Below, one piece after another: positions 55,921-64,000 of a DNA stretch of 64,000 bases. Position 1 is the first letter of the stretch, and each line of letters starts with the position of its first letter. Location of the stretch: assembly GCA_903951825.1 (NCBI GenBank), contig CAJBDJ010000026.1:55335-119334 (forward strand). Reading direction: 5' to 3'. The translations under genes and the position numbers were made by a program. A model generated the notes under the pieces. That model did not search any database. It saw nothing but the letters and a program-made list of their open reading frames with translations, and was not told where the DNA came from. This DNA is from an uncultured Pseudomonadota bacterium. GTDB lineage: Bacteria > Pseudomonadota > Gammaproteobacteria > Burkholderiales > Rhodocyclaceae.

Positions 55921-56262
55921 TCAGGCGGCTTTTTTGGACAACGGGTTGTTGCCCCAGGTGTTTTGCCAGAAACGGTAGGCGTTTTGCGCGGCCATCAGGG
56001 AAAGTAGCGACATGCGTGTTTGGTGCTGCCAGAGCCAGGACAGGCGGGGCGCCGGTTTGAGGCCGTAGGTTGGCGCTCGGCCGATTTCGCTTTCAACGAT
56101 GCTGAGAAAGCGGTTGATGAGTACGCCGGAGTATTCGGTGCCTGTGTCTTGGCCGGTCAGTTGCTCGGCTTCGGAAATCGCCCGGCGCCAAAGTTTGAGT
56201 GCTAGCTCATCGCTGATGCCGGCTTTGCGGGCAATCCAGGGGAGAAGTTTGGGGGCTTTCAT
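55921..56262 (-). CDS. Hypothetical protein, 113 residues
   Basis: This small soluble protein begins MKAPKLLPWIARKAGISDELALKLWRRAI and continues with TGTEYSGVLINRFLSIVESE and a Trp-rich C-terminus (LSWLWQHQTRMSLLSL...YRFWQNTWGN). AAGGAG lies just before the ATG. The Trp-rich pattern recalls small betaproteobacterial proteins found near phasin or respiratory genes, but I do not recognise a family. It is monocistronic on minus. Confidence 0.65.
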   Translation of the reverse strand: MKAPKLLPWIARKAGISDELALKLWRRAISEAEQLTGQDTGTEYSGVLINRFLSIVESEIGRAPTYGLKPAPRLSWLWQHQTRMSLLSLMAAQNAYRFWQNTWGNNPLSKKAA

Positions 56263-56281
56263 GTGCTGACTCCTTGTAACT

Positions 56282-56428
56282 CAGTGGGGTGACCACTGGC
56301 TGTTTTGAATGCCTTGTGGGCAAAAGTTATTGTGCGGTGCACAAATTGTTTTGGGAAGTATACTTCCCGCTTGCTCGGGAAACGACGAAATACTCTGGAT
56401 GTTGATTGTTGCGTTGCACAATAACAAC
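56282..56428. repeat. Cluster of inverted repeats in the gap upstream of uvrD
   Basis: Four symmetric elements lie within about 150 bases: CAGTGG-N5-CCACTG (56282-56298), TTGTGC-GGT-GCACAA (56330-56344), the perfect 16-base palindrome GGGAAGTATACTTCCC (56353-56368), and an imperfect element ATTGTTGCGTTGCACAAT (56405-56422). The second and fourth resemble each other (TTG..GCG.TGCACAA). The 248-base gap holds no other gene. Confidence 0.6.
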
Positions 56429-56510
56429 GAAGCGGTCTTGCCAATTTGTATGTTGATCGCTTGGCGGGCGCTATCTTTGCGTTTTTTCTCTCTCATTGTC
56501 GGGATGATTG

Positions 56511-58658
56511 ATGTCTGATTTGCTTGCCAATCTCAATCCGCCGCAACAACAAGCGGTGACCTTGCCAGCGGTTCATGCGCTGATTCTTGCCGGCGCCGGC
56601 AGCGGGAAAACGCGGGTGTTGACGACGCGCATTGCCTGGTTGATGGCCACCGGGCAGGTCGGGCCGCAGGGTATTCTGGCCGTGACCTTTACCAACAAGG
56701 CGGCCAAGGAGATGACGGCGCGGCTGGCGGCGCTGGTGCCGATCAATACGCGCGGGATGTGGATCGGCACCTTTCACGGTCTGTGCAATCGTCTGTTGCG
56801 GGCGCACTACCGCGAGGCCGGGCTGCCGCAGACGTTCCAGATTCTCGATGCGGCCGATCAGTTGGCGATGGTCAAGCGCCTGCTCAAAAACCTCAATGTC
56901 GATGACGAAAAATATCCGCCGCGCGAGTTGTGCCATTTCATCAACGCGCACAAGGAGCAGGGCGTGCGTGCCGCGGCCGCTGAGGCTTACGATCATTACT
57001 CGCAAAAGCGCGTCGAGTTGTATGCCGAGTACGAGGCGCAATGCAATCGCGAGGGCGTCGTCGATTTTGCCGAACTGCTGCTCCGTTGCCATGAATTGCT
57101 GCAGCGCAATGAACCCTTGCGCACGCATTATCAGACGCGCTTTCGCAGTATTTTGGTCGACGAGGTGCAGGACACCAACCGCTTGCAATATGCCTGGCTG
57201 CAGTTGATCGCCGCTGGCGGGGCGAAGATTTTTGCGGTCGGCGACGACGATCAGAGCATTTATGCCTTTCGCGGGGCCGAGGTCGGCAACATGCGCGATT
57301 TCGAGCGCAATTTTGCGGCGCCGAATGTGATTCGCCTGGAGCAGAATTATCGTTCGCACGGCAATATCCTCGCCGCTGCCAATGCCTTGATCAAAAACAA
57401 CCGCGCCCGTCTGGGCAAGAATTTATGGACCGAGGCCGGCGATGGTGAGCCGATTCGCGCTTTTGAGGGCTATTCGGATATCGACGAGGCGCGTTTCATT
57501 GTCGAGGAAATCCGCGAATTGCTGCGCGATGGCATCTCGCTGACGCAGATCGCCATTCTTTACCGTTCCAACGCGCAATCGCGCTTGCTTGAGCACGAAT
57601 TATTTGCGCGGGCGGTGCCGTACAAGGTTTATGGCGGTTTGCGCTTCTTCGAGCGGCAGGAAATCAAGCACGCACTCGCCTATTTGCGCTTGCTGGGCAA
57701 TCCCGACGACGACACGGCGTTCTTGCGCGTGGTTAATTTCCCGACCCGCGGGATTGGCGCCCGTTCGCTGGAAAACCTTCAGGCGCTGGCGCACCAGGCC
57801 AATTCCAGCCTCTATAACGCCGCCGCCTCGCTGAACGGCAAGCCGGGGCAGGCGGTGGGCGGTTTTATTCGGCTGATCGAAAGCCTGCGTCTGGAATGCG
57901 CCAAGCTGCCCTTGCCCGAAATTGTCGAGCATGTGATCGAAAAATCCCGCCTGGGCGAGCATTACCGGCTCGACAAGGAGGGGCAGGAGCGGCTCGAAAA
58001 CCTTGCCGAATTGGTCAACGCCGCCGCCGGTTTTGTTGATGAGGACGGGGTGGTACGCGGTGATCCGGCGGACGGCGGGGCGCTGGTCTCGTTTCTCACC
58101 CATGCCTCGCTGGAGGCCGGCGAGCATCAGGCCGGCGAGGGGCAGGAGGCGGCGCAGCTGATGACGGTGCACTCGGCCAAGGGACTCGAATTTGATGTGG
58201 TTTTCATCAGCGGTCTGGAGCAGGGGCTGTTTCCGCACGACAACGCGGTGGCGCAAGGCCAGGAGGGGCTGGAGGAGGAGCGTCGCCTGATGTATGTGGC
58301 GCTGACCCGCGCCCGCCGGCGGCTTTATGTTTCCTGCGCGCAGTCGCGGATGCTGCACGGCCAGACGCGCTATTGCGTGCCGTCGCCGTTTCTTGACGAA
58401 ATTCCGGAAGCCCTCTTGCTCAAACTCAACAAGAAGGCCGCGCCGGTCGCCCGCCATGATTCATTTTCCGGGGCATATTCGGCACCCCCGGCAGCCGGGG
58501 GTTTGCGTATCGGGCAGGCGGTTGAACATGCCAAATTCGGTATCGGCGTCATTGTTTCAACCGAAGGGCGGGGCGCCGATGTGCGCGTGCAGGTCAATTT
58601 TGGCGGCAGCGGGATGAAGTGGCTGGCGCTGGAGTACGCCAAGCTGACGCCGCTTTGA
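56511..58658 (+). CDS. uvrD: UvrD/Rep-type superfamily 1A DNA helicase
   Basis: From ATG 56511 (the track used the preceding TTG) the protein has 715 residues. Motifs are Q motif NPPQQQAV, Walker A AGAGSGKTRVL, Ia TFTNKAAKEM, II ILVDEVQDTN, III VGDDDQSIYAFRGA, IV LEQNYRS, V TVHSAKGLEFDVVF and VI YVALTRARRRLYV. The C-terminal AEHAKFG-type Tudor-like segment (VEHAKFGIGVIVSTEGRG) is typical of UvrD/PcrA. It unwinds DNA in nucleotide excision and mismatch repair. Motif II has DEVQ where many UvrD proteins read DEFQ. Confidence 0.95.
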   Translation: MSDLLANLNPPQQQAVTLPAVHALILAGAGSGKTRVLTTRIAWLMATGQVGPQGILAVTFTNKAAKEMTARLAALVPINTRGMWIGTFHGLCNRLLRAHYREAGLPQTFQILDAADQLAMVKRLLKNLNVDDEKYPPRELCHFINAHKEQGVRAAAAEAYDHYSQKRVELYAEYEAQCNREGVVDFAELLLRCHELLQRNEPLRTHYQTRFRSILVDEVQDTNRLQYAWLQLIAAGGAKIFAVGDDDQSIYAFRGAEVGNMRDFERNFAAPNVIRLEQNYRSHGNILAAANALIKNNRARLGKNLWTEAGDGEPIRAFEGYSDIDEARFIVEEIRELLRDGISLTQIAILYRSNAQSRLLEHELFARAVPYKVYGGLRFFERQEIKHALAYLRLLGNPDDDTAFLRVVNFPTRGIGARSLENLQALAHQANSSLYNAAASLNGKPGQAVGGFIRLIESLRLECAKLPLPEIVEHVIEKSRLGEHYRLDKEGQERLENLAELVNAAAGFVDEDGVVRGDPADGGALVSFLTHASLEAGEHQAGEGQEAAQLMTVHSAKGLEFDVVFISGLEQGLFPHDNAVAQGQEGLEEERRLMYVALTRARRRLYVSCAQSRMLHGQTRYCVPSPFLDEIPEALLLKLNKKAAPVARHDSFSGAYSAPPAAGGLRIGQAVEHAKFGIGVIVSTEGRGADVRVQVNFGGSGMKWLALEYAKLTPL

Positions 58659-58757
58659 GAGGTGCGGTGAGCGGATCAGGCGGGTGATGCGGTGGATTGA
58701 AATCAGCCGCCAGTGATACGCTCAGGGTGTGCCCGGAAATAACGAAAACTTGAGGAG

Positions 58758-59738
58758 ATGATCATGAACCACGCCATCCAGTTTCATCAAACCGGCGGCC
58801 CCGAGGTGTTGTCCTGGGAACCACTGGCCTTGAGCGCGCCCGGCCCCGGTGAAGTCACGGTGCGCCATGCCGCTGTCGGCCTCAATTTTATTGATACCTA
58901 TCACCGCAGCGGACTGTATCCGCTGCCTCTGCCGTCGGGGATCGGCCTCGAAGGCGCCGGCGTTGTTGAAGCGCTGGGTGCCGGGGTGGGCGAGGTTGCC
59001 GTCGGCGATCGTGTGGCCTATGCCGGCGGCCCGCTCGGTGCGTATGCCGAGGCGCGCAACATCCCCGCCCATCGCCTGCTCAAGCTGCCGCCCGAAATCA
59101 GTTTCGAGACGGCGGCGGCGATGATGTTGCAGGGGTTGACGGCGGCTTATTTGCTGCGCAAGACCTATTGCGTCGCTGCCGGCGATACGGTCTTGATTCA
59201 TGCCGCCGCCGGCGGGGTCGGCCTGATCGCCTGCCAATGGGCGAAGGCCCTGGGGGCAACGGTGATCGGTACCGTCGGCTCGGCGGCCAAGGCCGAATTG
59301 GCGCTGGCGCACGGTTGCGACCATGTCATCAACTACAGCAGCGAAGACTTTACCCGCCGAGTTCGCGAAATTACCGGTGGCGAGGGCGTGCCGGTGGTCT
59401 ACGACGGGGTCGGCAAGGCGACTTTTGCCGGTTCCCTCGACTGCCTGCGCCCGCTCGGCCTGATGGTTTCTTACGGCAACGCCTCGGGGTCGGTGCCGCC
59501 CTTCGATCTCCTGACGCTCTCGCAAAAAGGCTCGCTGTTCATCACGCGCCCGACGATTGCCAGCTATACCGCAAAACGCAGCGACCTTGAGGCGCTGGGT
59601 GCCGCCTTGTTCGACGTGGTCGTTTCCGGCCAGGTGCGTATCGAAGTGCATCAGCGTTATGCGCTGCAAGACGCCGCCCGCGCGCATCACGATCTGGAGG
59701 CGCGGAAGACCACCGGCTCGACGATCCTCCTGCCATGA
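58758..59738 (+). CDS. qor: NADPH:quinone oxidoreductase (zeta-crystallin type)
   Basis: This 326-residue zinc-free medium-chain dehydrogenase opens with HAIQFHQTGGPEVLSWEPL and has GLNFIDTYHRSGLYPLPLPSGIGLEGAGVV, the cofactor motif HAAAGGVGLIACQWAKALGA and GATVIGTVGS. A GAGGAG ribosome site precedes it. These enzymes reduce quinones with NADPH. Its stop overlaps the TAXI gene start (ATGATG). Confidence 0.92.
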   Translation: MIMNHAIQFHQTGGPEVLSWEPLALSAPGPGEVTVRHAAVGLNFIDTYHRSGLYPLPLPSGIGLEGAGVVEALGAGVGEVAVGDRVAYAGGPLGAYAEARNIPAHRLLKLPPEISFETAAAMMLQGLTAAYLLRKTYCVAAGDTVLIHAAAGGVGLIACQWAKALGATVIGTVGSAAKAELALAHGCDHVINYSSEDFTRRVREITGGEGVPVVYDGVGKATFAGSLDCLRPLGLMVSYGNASGSVPPFDLLTLSQKGSLFITRPTIASYTAKRSDLEALGAALFDVVVSGQVRIEVHQRYALQDAARAHHDLEARKTTGSTILLP

Positions 59739-61060
59739 TGCGCCAGCTCAAGGCGCGACTGCTCTCGCTGCGCGATTTGCTGGCGACGGCCTGGTGGATC
59801 GTCTTGATCGTCGGTATCGGCTTTTTGGTCGCCTACCAGTTTGTCGAACCGGCGCCGCCCAACAAAATCAGCATTTCCACCGGCAGCGATGCAGGCGCCT
59901 ACTACCTCTTTGCCAATCGCTACGCGACGATTCTGGCGCGCAACGGGATAACGCTGGAGGTCAAAACTTCTGTCGGCTCTCTGGAGAATCTCGAGCGGCT
60001 GCGCCGCGGCGAGGTCGATATTGGCTTCGTCCAGGGCGGCGTCGTGGCGCCCAAAGAAGATCAGGAGTCGCCCAACGAGTCTGGTCTGCGCTCGCTGGGC
60101 AGCCTTTTTTATGAGCCGGTGTGGGTTTTTTATCGCAGCGAAAAGCCGCTTGATCGTCTCGGTGATCTGCGCGGCAAGCGCCTGGCGGTCGGCCAGGACG
60201 GCTCCGGCGTGCGGCAGTTGGCGCAGCAGCTTCTTGCTGCCAACGATATTCCCGTCGATAAGCGACTGCTCTCGCTATCCGCGCTGAAGGCGGCTGAAGC
60301 CCTGCAACAGGGACATATCGACGCGGCTTTCATCATTGCCGCCGAAACGGCGCCGGTGGTACAGGTGCTGGTGCGTTCGCCGGGCATCAAGGTGATGAGC
60401 TTCGCGCAGGCGGGGGCGTATCAGCGGCGCTTCCCGTTTTTGACCAAACTCACGTTTCCGCAGGGTGTCGCCGACCTCGTACGCAACTATCCGCCCGAGG
60501 ACATCAAACTGCTGGCGCCGACGGCCAACCTGATTGTTCGCGACGACCTGCATCCGGCGCTGCAGAGCCTGCTCTTGCAGGCGGCCAGCGAAGTGCATGG
60601 ACAATCCGGGTTTTTCCAGGATGTTGGCGAGTTTCCAGCCTACAAGGATCGGATGTTGCCCTTGTCGCCGGAAGCCGGGCGCTACTTCAAATCGGGCCCG
60701 CCGTTCTTACAGCGCTACCTGCCCTTCTGGCTGGCGGTATTGATTGATCGGCTGATCGTTCTGCTGATCCCGATCATCGCCCTGCTTATTCCCCTGCTCA
60801 GAATCGCCCCGGCGATTTACAACTGGCGCGTGCGCTCGAAAGTTTTTCGCAGCTACGGCGAGCTGAAATTCCTTGAAGACGACCTCAGCCAGCGGTTTGA
60901 GCTCGCCAAAGTCGCCGAATATCGCCGCCGCCTCGACGCCCTCGACGCCGAGGCGGCGCAACTCAGCGTGCCGCTGGCTTTCACCGATCTGGTGTATACC
61001 CTGCGCGAACACGTCAATCTGGTGCGTTGCATCCTCGACAAGAAGGAGTCTCAGGCATGA
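59735..61060 (+). CDS. Membrane-anchored TAXI-family solute-binding protein
   Basis: This 441-residue protein has an N-terminal helix (TAWWIVLIVGIGFLVAYQF) that looks like an uncleaved anchor. The TAXI binding domain follows (ISISTGSDAGAYYLFANRYATIL, then VGSLENLERLRRGEVDIGFVQGG). A C-terminal membrane segment (LAVLIDRLIVLLIPIIALLIPLLRI) leads to a soluble helical tail of about 90 residues. TAXI proteins usually feed TRAP transporters and are free periplasmic. Here both ends are membrane-bound and no TRAP permease is adjacent. It overlaps the qor stop and the ParA-type start. Confidence 0.85.
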   Translation: MMRQLKARLLSLRDLLATAWWIVLIVGIGFLVAYQFVEPAPPNKISISTGSDAGAYYLFANRYATILARNGITLEVKTSVGSLENLERLRRGEVDIGFVQGGVVAPKEDQESPNESGLRSLGSLFYEPVWVFYRSEKPLDRLGDLRGKRLAVGQDGSGVRQLAQQLLAANDIPVDKRLLSLSALKAAEALQQGHIDAAFIIAAETAPVVQVLVRSPGIKVMSFAQAGAYQRRFPFLTKLTFPQGVADLVRNYPPEDIKLLAPTANLIVRDDLHPALQSLLLQAASEVHGQSGFFQDVGEFPAYKDRMLPLSPEAGRYFKSGPPFLQRYLPFWLAVLIDRLIVLLIPIIALLIPLLRIAPAIYNWRVRSKVFRSYGELKFLEDDLSQRFELAKVAEYRRRLDALDAEAAQLSVPLAFTDLVYTLREHVNLVRCILDKKESQA

Positions 61061-61689
61061 AAGCCTTTCTCGTCGCCAATCCCAAGGGCGGCTCCGGCAA
61101 AAGCACGCTGGCGACCAATCTGGCCGGCCATTTCGCCTCCCGCCGGCAAGCCGTCATGCTCGGCGATATCGACCGCCAGCAATCGTCGCGTGCCTGGCTG
61201 GCCATCCGCCCCTTCGAGCTGCCGACCATCGACACCTGGGAGGTCGGCGCCGACCACGTCTCGCGCCCGCCAAAAGGCGCCACGCATGTCGTTCTCGATA
61301 CGCCGGCCGGGCTGCACGGCAAGCTGCTCGAACGGGTATTGAAGCTGTCAACGCGAATGATCATTCCGGTACAGCCGTCGATGTTCGACATGCTGGCGAC
61401 CCGCCACTTCCTGCAGGCGCTGCTCGCTGAAAAAGCGGTACGCAAGGGACGCATCGATGTCGCCGTCATCGGTATGCGCGTCGATGCGCGAACCCGCGCC
61501 GCCAGCGAACTGGAACGGTTTTTCGCCGGCTTTGATCTGCCGGTGCTGACCTATCTGCGCGATACGCAGGTCTACGTCCAGGCCGCAGCCGCCGGCATGA
61601 CCCTCTTCGATCTGCCCCCCGCCCGCGCCGAGCGCGATCTTGAGCAATGGCAGGCGATTATCGACTGGGCAGAAGCCGGCGCCGCCTGA
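61057..61689 (+). CDS. Short ParA/MinD-type P-loop ATPase
   Basis: From ATG 61057 the protein has 210 residues. The deviant Walker A NPKGGSGKST is followed by LGDIDRQQSS (A') and VVLDTPAG (B), as in ParA/Soj orphan ATPases that position cargo on the nucleoid or membrane. A basic patch (VRKGRIDVAVIGMRVDARTRAA) is present. No ParB partner is in the window. AAGGAG precedes the start, which overlaps the TAXI stop (ATGA). The 30-base longer track start is rejected. Confidence 0.9.
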   Translation: MKAFLVANPKGGSGKSTLATNLAGHFASRRQAVMLGDIDRQQSSRAWLAIRPFELPTIDTWEVGADHVSRPPKGATHVVLDTPAGLHGKLLERVLKLSTRMIIPVQPSMFDMLATRHFLQALLAEKAVRKGRIDVAVIGMRVDARTRAASELERFFAGFDLPVLTYLRDTQVYVQAAAAGMTLFDLPPARAERDLEQWQAIIDWAEAGAA

Positions 61690-62144
61690 GACCTCATCTG
61701 CCGGCGGAACCGCTCGCCGGGTGCTTGGCTCGTAACAGCATCCGCCGGAATCATCTGCCGAACGCCTTTTCCACTGAGGCAATCAATCCCTGATCCGCGT
61801 CGTCAAGCACGCCACCGTCTTTGCGTGCCGCGCTGCAATCCAATCGATTAACGACTCCTCTTGAGCAAGCAGCACGCTTGGCTCGGGCAATGCCTTTTCT
61901 AAACATGTCGAAAACATGGAAAGTCCCCAAAACGCTGACCTGGCAAGGGAGAAAAAACAGGCGGCAAGGGGAGCCGAAAAAAGAGGCGAAAAATTTTTGT
62001 GGTGGGTCTTGACAGATATTGACTGAATTGGTTTACTAATTTATCACCAAGGTCATATCCGCAAAGCAATAGGCTCATCGTCATGCCTAGACAATTCCCA
62101 CCCCCACGCCAACCGTCGTCACCGCCTTTTTGAAGGAGACTCCC
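61690..62144 (+). promoter_or_regulatory. 455-base leader region of the adhesin gene with a consensus promoter
   Basis: The gap holds no ORF of coding character. A promoter with perfect -35 TTGACA (62009-62014), 17-base spacer and -10 TTTACT (62032-62037) points at the adhesin, giving a 5' UTR of about 100 bases. GAAGGAGA (62132-62139) is the ribosome site. Just upstream, the sequence becomes purine-rich (GGCAAGGGGAGCCGAAAAAAGAGGCG). Confidence 0.65.
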
Positions 62145-64000
62145 ATGTCACTCCCGATTAATCCCACTTCTGCCCAAGTGGCGGCGCTGACGGCAGCACA
62201 AGTCGAGGCATTGACGCTCGGTGAATTGCGCTACTCCGTTGCTGAAACAGGCGAGGCGGTTATGTCGGCGCTCTCCCCCAAACAGGTCGGGGTCTTGCGC
62301 CGCAAGCGCCTCGGCAGTCTGACGTTGTTCGAAGTGCGCTCCCTGGATGGTGCTGGGCTCACCGAGAAACAACTGGGGTGGGAATTCAAGCTCGAGGGCA
62401 TGGGATTTACCCTGTTGCAGCTGTTGACGGTGAATCAAGTCGCCCGCTTGTCGAACGCAGTCGTCGCTGCCCTGAACCTGACCCAGCTCAGACACCCCTT
62501 GACCGACGGCTCCGGCAACACCGTCCTGCAAGCACTGAACGCGGCGCAGGTTGTTCAGATCAATCCGCTGGTTCAGGGGGCATTCGATCCGGCGGATTTC
62601 AACAGTCTGAGTCTTGTCCAGCAACAGGCATTGCGTGGCGCGGAAGGCGGTGGTGGGGAGCCGTTGTTGAGTGTGGCGGCGACCGTCAGCACGCTTGCGA
62701 GCGTCGCCGATACCAGCGTTACGGTGGCGGTGGTGGCTAACAACGCCATTCTCCAAAGCGCGCCGGTGATGGTGAGCGATGCGGCTCCATCTGCGGGGAT
62801 GCTTGTGACCATACAGGCAGTGGGCGATCCGATTTACCTTGATCCCGGCTCTGACACGGGTGTGTCTGACGCTGACGGTATAACGTACCAAAGGAAGCCG
62901 GTGATTCGAGGCCATGTTGCAAATGGCAATACACACGTGTATGTGGCGGTTTCGGGTCCTGGTTTGGGGTTCTATTACCGTAAACCGATAAACCCGGATG
63001 GTACGTGGAGTATCAATTTGGCTAGCGATTCCACTACCACTGACTACTCTGGAGGGTCATCTTCCACGATGCCTGCGAATGGACTCAATGACGGCACATT
63101 CACAGTCCAATGCTGGCCGATGGTTGGCTGGAGCTTCGGCAATGTGATCAACTACTCTTTTACTATAGATAGCACGCCACCGACGGTCAGCCGCATAGAT
63201 ATCTCCGGTGCAAATGGGGCGGGTTATTTCAAGACTGGAGATACCGTCACCGTCTCGGTGGTCTTTAATGAAGCGTTGGCTCTGGTGGGAATAACTCTGG
63301 GGGATTGGGGGTACATATCTCCGCAAGCAGTTTTGATGCTCAACATTGGCGGCACCCAGCGGCAATGCAATTTCGATGGGCTTGAAAATTCGAATTCTCT
63401 AAGATTTAGTTACCAAATCGCAGGGGACGATTCTGACGACAACGGAATCAGCATCGACACATTCTTTTGGACATTCGGTAGTATCCAGAACTTGGCTGGC
63501 ATCGACGCCAACTTGGATTTTGGGCCAGTTCAAAGCAATTACAAGGTCGACACCGCCGCCCCGTCGACCCCGGCCGCTGCGCCGACCGGCTACAACGACA
63601 ACGCGGGCGCTATCCAAAGTGCCAGCAGTACGGCGGCGACCACGGATGACACGACCCCGGGCATTCTGGTCGGTGCGAGATTGACCGACACCGTCAATCT
63701 GTATGTGGACGGCACGAAGGTGGGCTCCACCTACGACTCGGCCACGGGAACCCTAACCCCGACAACCGCCCTGGGCGAAGGCGCTCACAACTTCACCTAC
63801 ACGCTCACCGACGCGGCAGGCAACGAATCAGACCCAAGCCCGGCGCTGAGCATCACCGTCGACACCACCGCCCCGCCCCTGACGATCACGCAGACCAACG
63901 CGACCGTTGCCGGCAACGGGGTGATCAACGCCAGTGAACGGACGGCAGGCGTGACCCTTTCGGGGACGACCGAGGCGGGCAGTAGCGTGACGATTGCGAC
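62145..64000 (+). CDS. Giant Ig-repeat surface adhesin with helical N-terminal repeats (3' end cut by window edge)
   Basis: This gene is absent from the ORF track because it has no stop in the window; 618 codons are open to position 64000. No signal peptide is present, as in type I-secreted adhesins. Residues 1 to about 170 contain many copies of a short amphipathic unit (AQVAALT, AQVEALT, PKQVGVL, VNQVARL, AAQVVQI). The rest is beta-strand repeat: Bap/Big-type Ig-like domains with VDTTAPP boundaries, DAAGNESDPSP and SGTTEAGSSVTI. The full protein is likely thousands of residues. No [TP]AAG LapG cleavage site lies in the first 500 residues. T1SS ABC and adaptor genes may lie beyond the edge. 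Confidence 0.9.
   Translation, partial: MSLPINPTSAQVAALTAAQVEALTLGELRYSVAETGEAVMSALSPKQVGVLRRKRLGSLTLFEVRSLDGAGLTEKQLGWEFKLEGMGFTLLQLLTVNQVARLSNAVVAALNLTQLRHPLTDGSGNTVLQALNAAQVVQINPLVQGAFDPADFNSLSLVQQQALRGAEGGGGEPLLSVAATVSTLASVADTSVTVAVVANNAILQSAPVMVSDAAPSAGMLVTIQAVGDPIYLDPGSDTGVSDADGITYQRKPVIRGHVANGNTHVYVAVSGPGLGFYYRKPINPDGTWSINLASDSTTTDYSGGSSSTMPANGLNDGTFTVQCWPMVGWSFGNVINYSFTIDSTPPTVSRIDISGANGAGYFKTGDTVTVSVVFNEALALVGITLGDWGYISPQAVLMLNIGGTQRQCNFDGLENSNSLRFSYQIAGDDSDDNGISIDTFFWTFGSIQNLAGIDANLDFGPVQSNYKVDTAAPSTPAAAPTGYNDNAGAIQSASSTAATTDDTTPGILVGARLTDTVNLYVDGTKVGSTYDSATGTLTPTTALGEGAHNFTYTLTDAAGNESDPSPALSITVDTTAPPLTITQTNATVAGNGVINASERTAGVTLSGTTEAGSSVTIA

Noticed and set aside
58722-59690. 322-codon minus ORF
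   Set aside because: Antisense shadow of the quinone oxidoreductase; low-complexity composition without family motifs.
63790-63830. DAAG in the adhesin as a LapG cleavage site
   Set aside because: It is inside an Ig-like repeat near residue 560 (LTDAAGNES), a common repeat motif, not in an N-terminal retention linker.

Overview
The window is a chromosomal segment of a Gram-negative betaproteobacterium, most likely of the Rhodocyclales (Dechloromonas/Azonexus-like). That placement is an inference from the FmdB-DUF502-AspS-NudB order, the PilBCD block, the CNP1-like and Coq7 genes, the Gram-negative porin, GC-rich codon use and a proteobacterial cyanophycin operon. I could not run a similarity search. 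Most of the window is core genome. The accessory material is the cyanophycin operon (2.7-10.9 kb), two Uma2 genes (16-17 kb), a barnase/barstar pair (27.5-28.3 kb) and a Lap-type adhesion locus (50.3-55.8 kb) with a giant adhesin gene running off the right edge.

Left part (1-24 kb). A cryptochrome/photolyase gene runs off the left edge and is absent from the ORF track. Then come an HTH-2TM regulator, two small hypothetical genes and a five-gene cyanophycin operon: ABC exporter with zinc ribbon, DUF1854 protein, truncated CphA paralog, full CphA and a Rap1a/Tai-fold secreted protein. It is followed by tRNA-Leu(CAA), a secreted hypothetical, ovoA-arfB (ovothiol synthesis and ribosome rescue), a porin, a Uma2 pseudogene facing an intact Uma2 gene, trmL, comF, bioB-bioC, a CBS-HDOD-msrQ operon and cytochrome c4.

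Middle (23-50 kb). Housekeeping blocks are engB, hemB, slmA/5'-nucleotidase/argB, aspS-barnase-barstar-nudB, fmdB-DUF502, pilBCD preceded by a CorB/CNNM gene remnant and ypjD/ccsA, ffh, a lytic transglycosylase, proS, rppH-CNP1-coq7, osmC, and a tightly packed glyQ-glyS-gmhB-plsC-metallopeptidase-gloA operon. Two unannotated intergenic RNAs are predicted here (about 23.65-23.80 kb on minus, 42.29-42.39 kb on plus). Each has a hairpin whose loop is complementary to Shine-Dalgarno sequences and ends in a strong intrinsic terminator.

Right part (50-64 kb). An orphan amino-acid-type solute-binding protein is translationally coupled to a TolC-family protein that carries an unusual C-terminal NTF2/Cds6-like domain. 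Divergent to these lie lapG (periplasmic Cys protease with intact C-H-D triad and Ca ligands) and lapD (degenerate GGDEF/EAL c-di-GMP receptor). Then follow a small hypothetical, uvrD, a qor-TAXI-ParA operon, and the first 618 codons of a very large Ig-repeat adhesin. That adhesin lacks a signal peptide, starts with amphipathic Q-V-x-x-L helical repeats and has its own strong promoter. The known logic of such systems is that c-di-GMP-bound LapD sequesters LapG and so keeps a type-I-secreted adhesin on the surface. Whether this adhesin is the LapG substrate is open, because its N-terminus shows no standard di-alanine cleavage site.
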